From Alphaproteobacteria bacterium (GTDB taxonomy: Bacteria; Pseudomonadota; Alphaproteobacteria; UBA8366; Aestuariispiraceae): a DNA stretch of 15,881 nt. Within the stretch, counting starts at the first letter, position 1. Every line of letters begins with the position of its first letter. Made by a program: the position numbers and the translations under genes. The stretch is from positions 1 through 15,881 of the forward strand of contig SPJV01000053.1 in NCBI GenBank assembly GCA_006844765.1, written 5' to 3'. This document shows positions 13,734-15,881 of the stretch, one piece after another. The notes beneath the pieces were generated by a model, which was given only the letters and a program-made list of their open reading frames with translations, was not told where the DNA came from and made no database searches.

Positions 13734-15736
13734 GGGCACCGATGAATAACGGTTTGTTGCGCCTTGTTCGCATGAGTCTTCGCAGCGCTTTTGCCGCCCT
13801 CATTTTCTTAATCTCTCTCGGCGTTTTGACCAATCCTTCAACCGGCCATGCCGAGGAAAGGATAGAGAATTTTCACGTCGTCATTGGTGTGAAGCCTGAT
13901 GCGTCGCTGATTGTTACTGAATCCATTCGGGTCTACGCCGAAGGAAACCAGATTAAGCGTGGAATTTTCCGCGATTTCCCAACGCTTTATCATGGGTCAT
14001 CCGGGCTGAAACGCCATGTTGGATTTGATGTCACATCAGTTCGCCGGGATGGCGCGTATGAGCCCTATACGACGAAAAATCTGTCAAATGGAACGCGAAT
14101 TTATATCGGCTCCAAAAACGAGTTCCTACCCCAAGGTTTTTACACCTATGAGATCACGTATCGGACAACACGGCAGTTACGGTCCTTTGAAGACTTCGAC
14201 GAGCTTTATTGGAATGTGACGGGCAACGACTGGGCTTTTCCGATTGATAACGCGAGTGTTCGCGTCAATTTCCCCAATGGCGCCGGGGTTGAACAGTACA
14301 ATGTCTATACGGGTGCTACCGGCGAACAAGGACGCCAATTTGTCGTTGATCGCTCAGAAGGTTCCGTCTTTGAGGCCCGCGCCACAGAGCGCCTGCCAAG
14401 AGGGCATGGTTTGACCATCGCCGTGGGTTTTACGAAGGGAATTGTTACCTTTCCTGATGATGAAACCGGCGTTTTGTCCGTTCTTGCAGGCAATTTGGAT
14501 GCGGTCGTTCTCTGGATCGGCATCGTGGTTTTGGTGCTGTATTGCGCTGCCACTTGGCACTGGTTTGGACGCGACCCGGATGAAGGGGCGATCGTACCCT
14601 TATTCGAGCCGCCGGAAGGAATCTCCCCGGCAGCGGCGCGGCTCATCTTATTGCGAAAATCTGATCATACGTCGGCATCGGCTGCGCTCGTATCCCTTGC
14701 CGTCAAAGGTCATGGTGAAATTTCCGAAAGCACGGATGGCTTTGTATTCAGGCGAACCAGCGGCGCCACGGGGGCTCCATCGTCGGGCGAGCGTGAATGG
14801 TTAAGAACCGTCGACACGGGGGGGTCACTTCACTTCGGTGGTGATTATGACAGCCGCATCGAAACCGCGATGCAAAATTTTAAGAATCGCCTGATCGATG
14901 AACATGAAGATGGAAACTTTCGGGCAAACCGTATGCCATTCATGATCGCTATCGCCCTGGGCATCGCGATAGCCATAGTGTCATTTATCGTTGCTGCTGA
15001 GCCGTGGTGGCCGCCGAACATCGCGGCGATGGGAATTTGTGCCGCGATTGGACTGGTGGTGTATTTTGTCAAACATTCGTCCAGATCATCCGGCAGGTCG
15101 CTGTCAGTATTTCGGGCTGCTGGGCTGAAACTGGGAATACTTGTCCTAAAAGCGGTTTTTGTTCTGATCTTCGCAATGGGGTCGTCGATCATGACAAGTT
15201 TTGTGGAAATCAACCTATTGTATGCGGCCGGAGCGGTAGGTCTTGTCGGCACATTGCTGGTCTATGAGTTTTTGATTGAGGCGCCGACGGATAAGGGAAC
15301 CCGCTTGCGTGCTGCCCTGCGCGGCTTTCAACATTACCTCAGCATGGCGGAGCAAGATCGGTTGGATAAGCTGACCCCACCTGACATGACGCCCGAACGC
15401 TTTGAGAGACTGCTCCCCTATGCCATTGCCTTGAATGTCGAAACTGCCTGGGCAGATAAGTTTGACGCGGCTGTTCAGAAACACGGATTTATGACTGAAG
15501 GGCCTGATGGAAACAGACATAATAGAAGGATGACCGACCGGTTCCGTTGGTATCGGCGTTCCGGGGGGCATCAGGGTTATTCGCGCAATATGGCGACAAG
15601 CATTGCATCGACGCTCCCAAGTCGTATCGACGCGTCTTCAACAGAGCCTGCGTCAACTTCCAGCGGCTCTGGTGGTTTCTCCGGCGGTGGATTTTCCGGC
15701 GGCGGTGGTGGTGGCGGTGGCGGTGGCGGGTGGTAG
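13730..15736 (+). CDS. DUF2207 membrane protein with poly-glycine C-terminus (YciQ-like)
   Basis: This is a 668-aa protein. A signal-like hydrophobic segment at 15-33 is followed by an extracytoplasmic DUF2207 domain (about 43-245), with ERIENFHVVIGVKPDASL opening it, the KRGIFRDFPT motif at 77-86 and YWNVTGNDWAFPI at 160-172. Membrane segments follow near 254-275, 403-422, 430-447, 466-487 and 493-513, then a cytoplasmic region with the family's LLPYAIALNVETAWADKF (561-578). The tail from 646 is FSGGG-rich and ends in eleven glycines and a Trp. The function of the family is unknown. ATG 13730 overlaps the lemA stop (ATGA); ATG 13742, preceded by GAGGG, is an alternative start. Co-transcription with lemA suggests a joint membrane complex, which is inferred. 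Confidence 0.9.
   Translation: MRAPMNNGLLRLVRMSLRSAFAALIFLISLGVLTNPSTGHAEERIENFHVVIGVKPDASLIVTESIRVYAEGNQIKRGIFRDFPTLYHGSSGLKRHVGFDVTSVRRDGAYEPYTTKNLSNGTRIYIGSKNEFLPQGFYTYEITYRTTRQLRSFEDFDELYWNVTGNDWAFPIDNASVRVNFPNGAGVEQYNVYTGATGEQGRQFVVDRSEGSVFEARATERLPRGHGLTIAVGFTKGIVTFPDDETGVLSVLAGNLDAVVLWIGIVVLVLYCAATWHWFGRDPDEGAIVPLFEPPEGISPAAARLILLRKSDHTSASAALVSLAVKGHGEISESTDGFVFRRTSGATGAPSSGEREWLRTVDTGGSLHFGGDYDSRIETAMQNFKNRLIDEHEDGNFRANRMPFMIAIALGIAIAIVSFIVAAEPWWPPNIAAMGICAAIGLVVYFVKHSSRSSGRSLSVFRAAGLKLGILVLKAVFVLIFAMGSSIMTSFVEINLLYAAGAVGLVGTLLVYEFLIEAPTDKGTRLRAALRGFQHYLSMAEQDRLDKLTPPDMTPERFERLLPYAIALNVETAWADKFDAAVQKHGFMTEGPDGNRHNRRMTDRFRWYRRSGGHQGYSRNMATSIASTLPSRIDASSTEPASTSSGSGGFSGGGFSGGGGGGGGGGGW
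15698..15733 (+). repeat. GGY simple-sequence tract encoding the poly-glycine tail
   Basis: Consecutive GGC/GGT/GGG codons encode the eleven terminal glycines and end at the Trp codon. Such a low-complexity triplet tract can change length by slippage without shifting the frame. The tail therefore may vary between strains. Confidence 0.7.
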
Positions 15737-15798
15737 CAAGTTCGCACGCCTCATATCGTGAAGGGCGCGCGGTTTATCTCGCCCAAACAACGCGCAAA

Positions 15799-15881
15799 CT
15801 AGATGTTCACAGGATCCGGAGTCGCCGCCAAGTTATTCGCCAGTCGCATCACCGCCCGTACTGTTGCAAGCCGGCGTTGGT
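15799..15881 (-). CDS. Possible C-terminal end of a minus-strand gene entering from the right edge
   Basis: On the minus strand one frame is open from the edge for 26 codons to a TAG at 15799-15801 and encodes QRRLATVRAVMRLANNLAATPDPVNI. It could be the end of a gene convergent with the DUF2207 gene, but the stretch is too short to assign a family or to exclude chance. The other two minus-strand frames have stops in this stretch. The 62 bp between the two stop codons holds nothing else I can name. Confidence 0.3.
   Translation of the reverse strand, partial: QRRLATVRAVMRLANNLAATPDPVNI

Noticed and set aside
15763..15784. Terminator after the DUF2207 gene
   Set aside because: GGGCG/CGCCC gives only a 5-bp stem with a 12-nt loop and no T-run.

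Overview
The window looks like chromosomal DNA of an alphaproteobacterium, probably a Rhodospirillales-like or related marine lineage. The grounds are the mid-50s GC content by eye, a class II dihydroorotase next to LPS-type glycosyltransferases and a YgfZ homologue, and a receiver protein carrying a TSDYIGPDRR-type linker. The lineage is inferred; no rRNA or tRNA is present. Nearly all of the DNA is coding. I see no transposase, phage gene, CRISPR array or attachment site.

Layout. (1) 1-2391, minus strand: a flippase-like membrane protein (UPF0104/LPG-synthase TM family) followed after 56 bp by a methyltransferase-glycosyltransferase fusion that runs off the left edge. This is probably a lipid-linked sugar or surface-glycan pair. 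(2) 2563-3480, minus strand: a 62-aa YjfB-like putative motility protein whose upstream region is rich in inverted repeats, then a periplasmic cyclophilin. (3) 3745-4707, plus strand: a CheY-type receiver with a helical C-terminal domain of unknown function, convergent with (4).

(4) 10389 down to 4729, minus strand: a tightly packed probable operon. It holds a heptosyltransferase-like GT9, a WaaE-like GT2 and a GT4 glycosyltransferase, joined by 4-bp ATGA overlaps. After a 90-bp gap containing a 15-bp tandem repeat come asnB and pyrC, again with an ATGA overlap. The three glycosyltransferases probably build the LPS core, while asnB and pyrC provide asparagine/amidation and pyrimidine synthesis. 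(5) 10509-11411, plus strand: ygfZ (Fe-S cluster/tetrahydrofolate protein), divergent from (4) across a gap with a perfect inverted repeat. (6) 11547-13046, plus strand: mmsA, closed by a clear intrinsic terminator. (7) 13164-15736, plus strand: a LemA protein overlapping a DUF2207 membrane protein with a poly-glycine tail, behind a plausible promoter. (8) The last 145 bp hold at most the C-terminal end of a minus-strand gene entering from the right.

Most genes belong to known families. The points of interest are the intra-operon tandem repeat, the methyltransferase-glycosyltransferase/flippase pair, the orphan YjfB-like gene with its hairpins, the receiver protein's unassigned output domain, and the LemA-DUF2207 pair.
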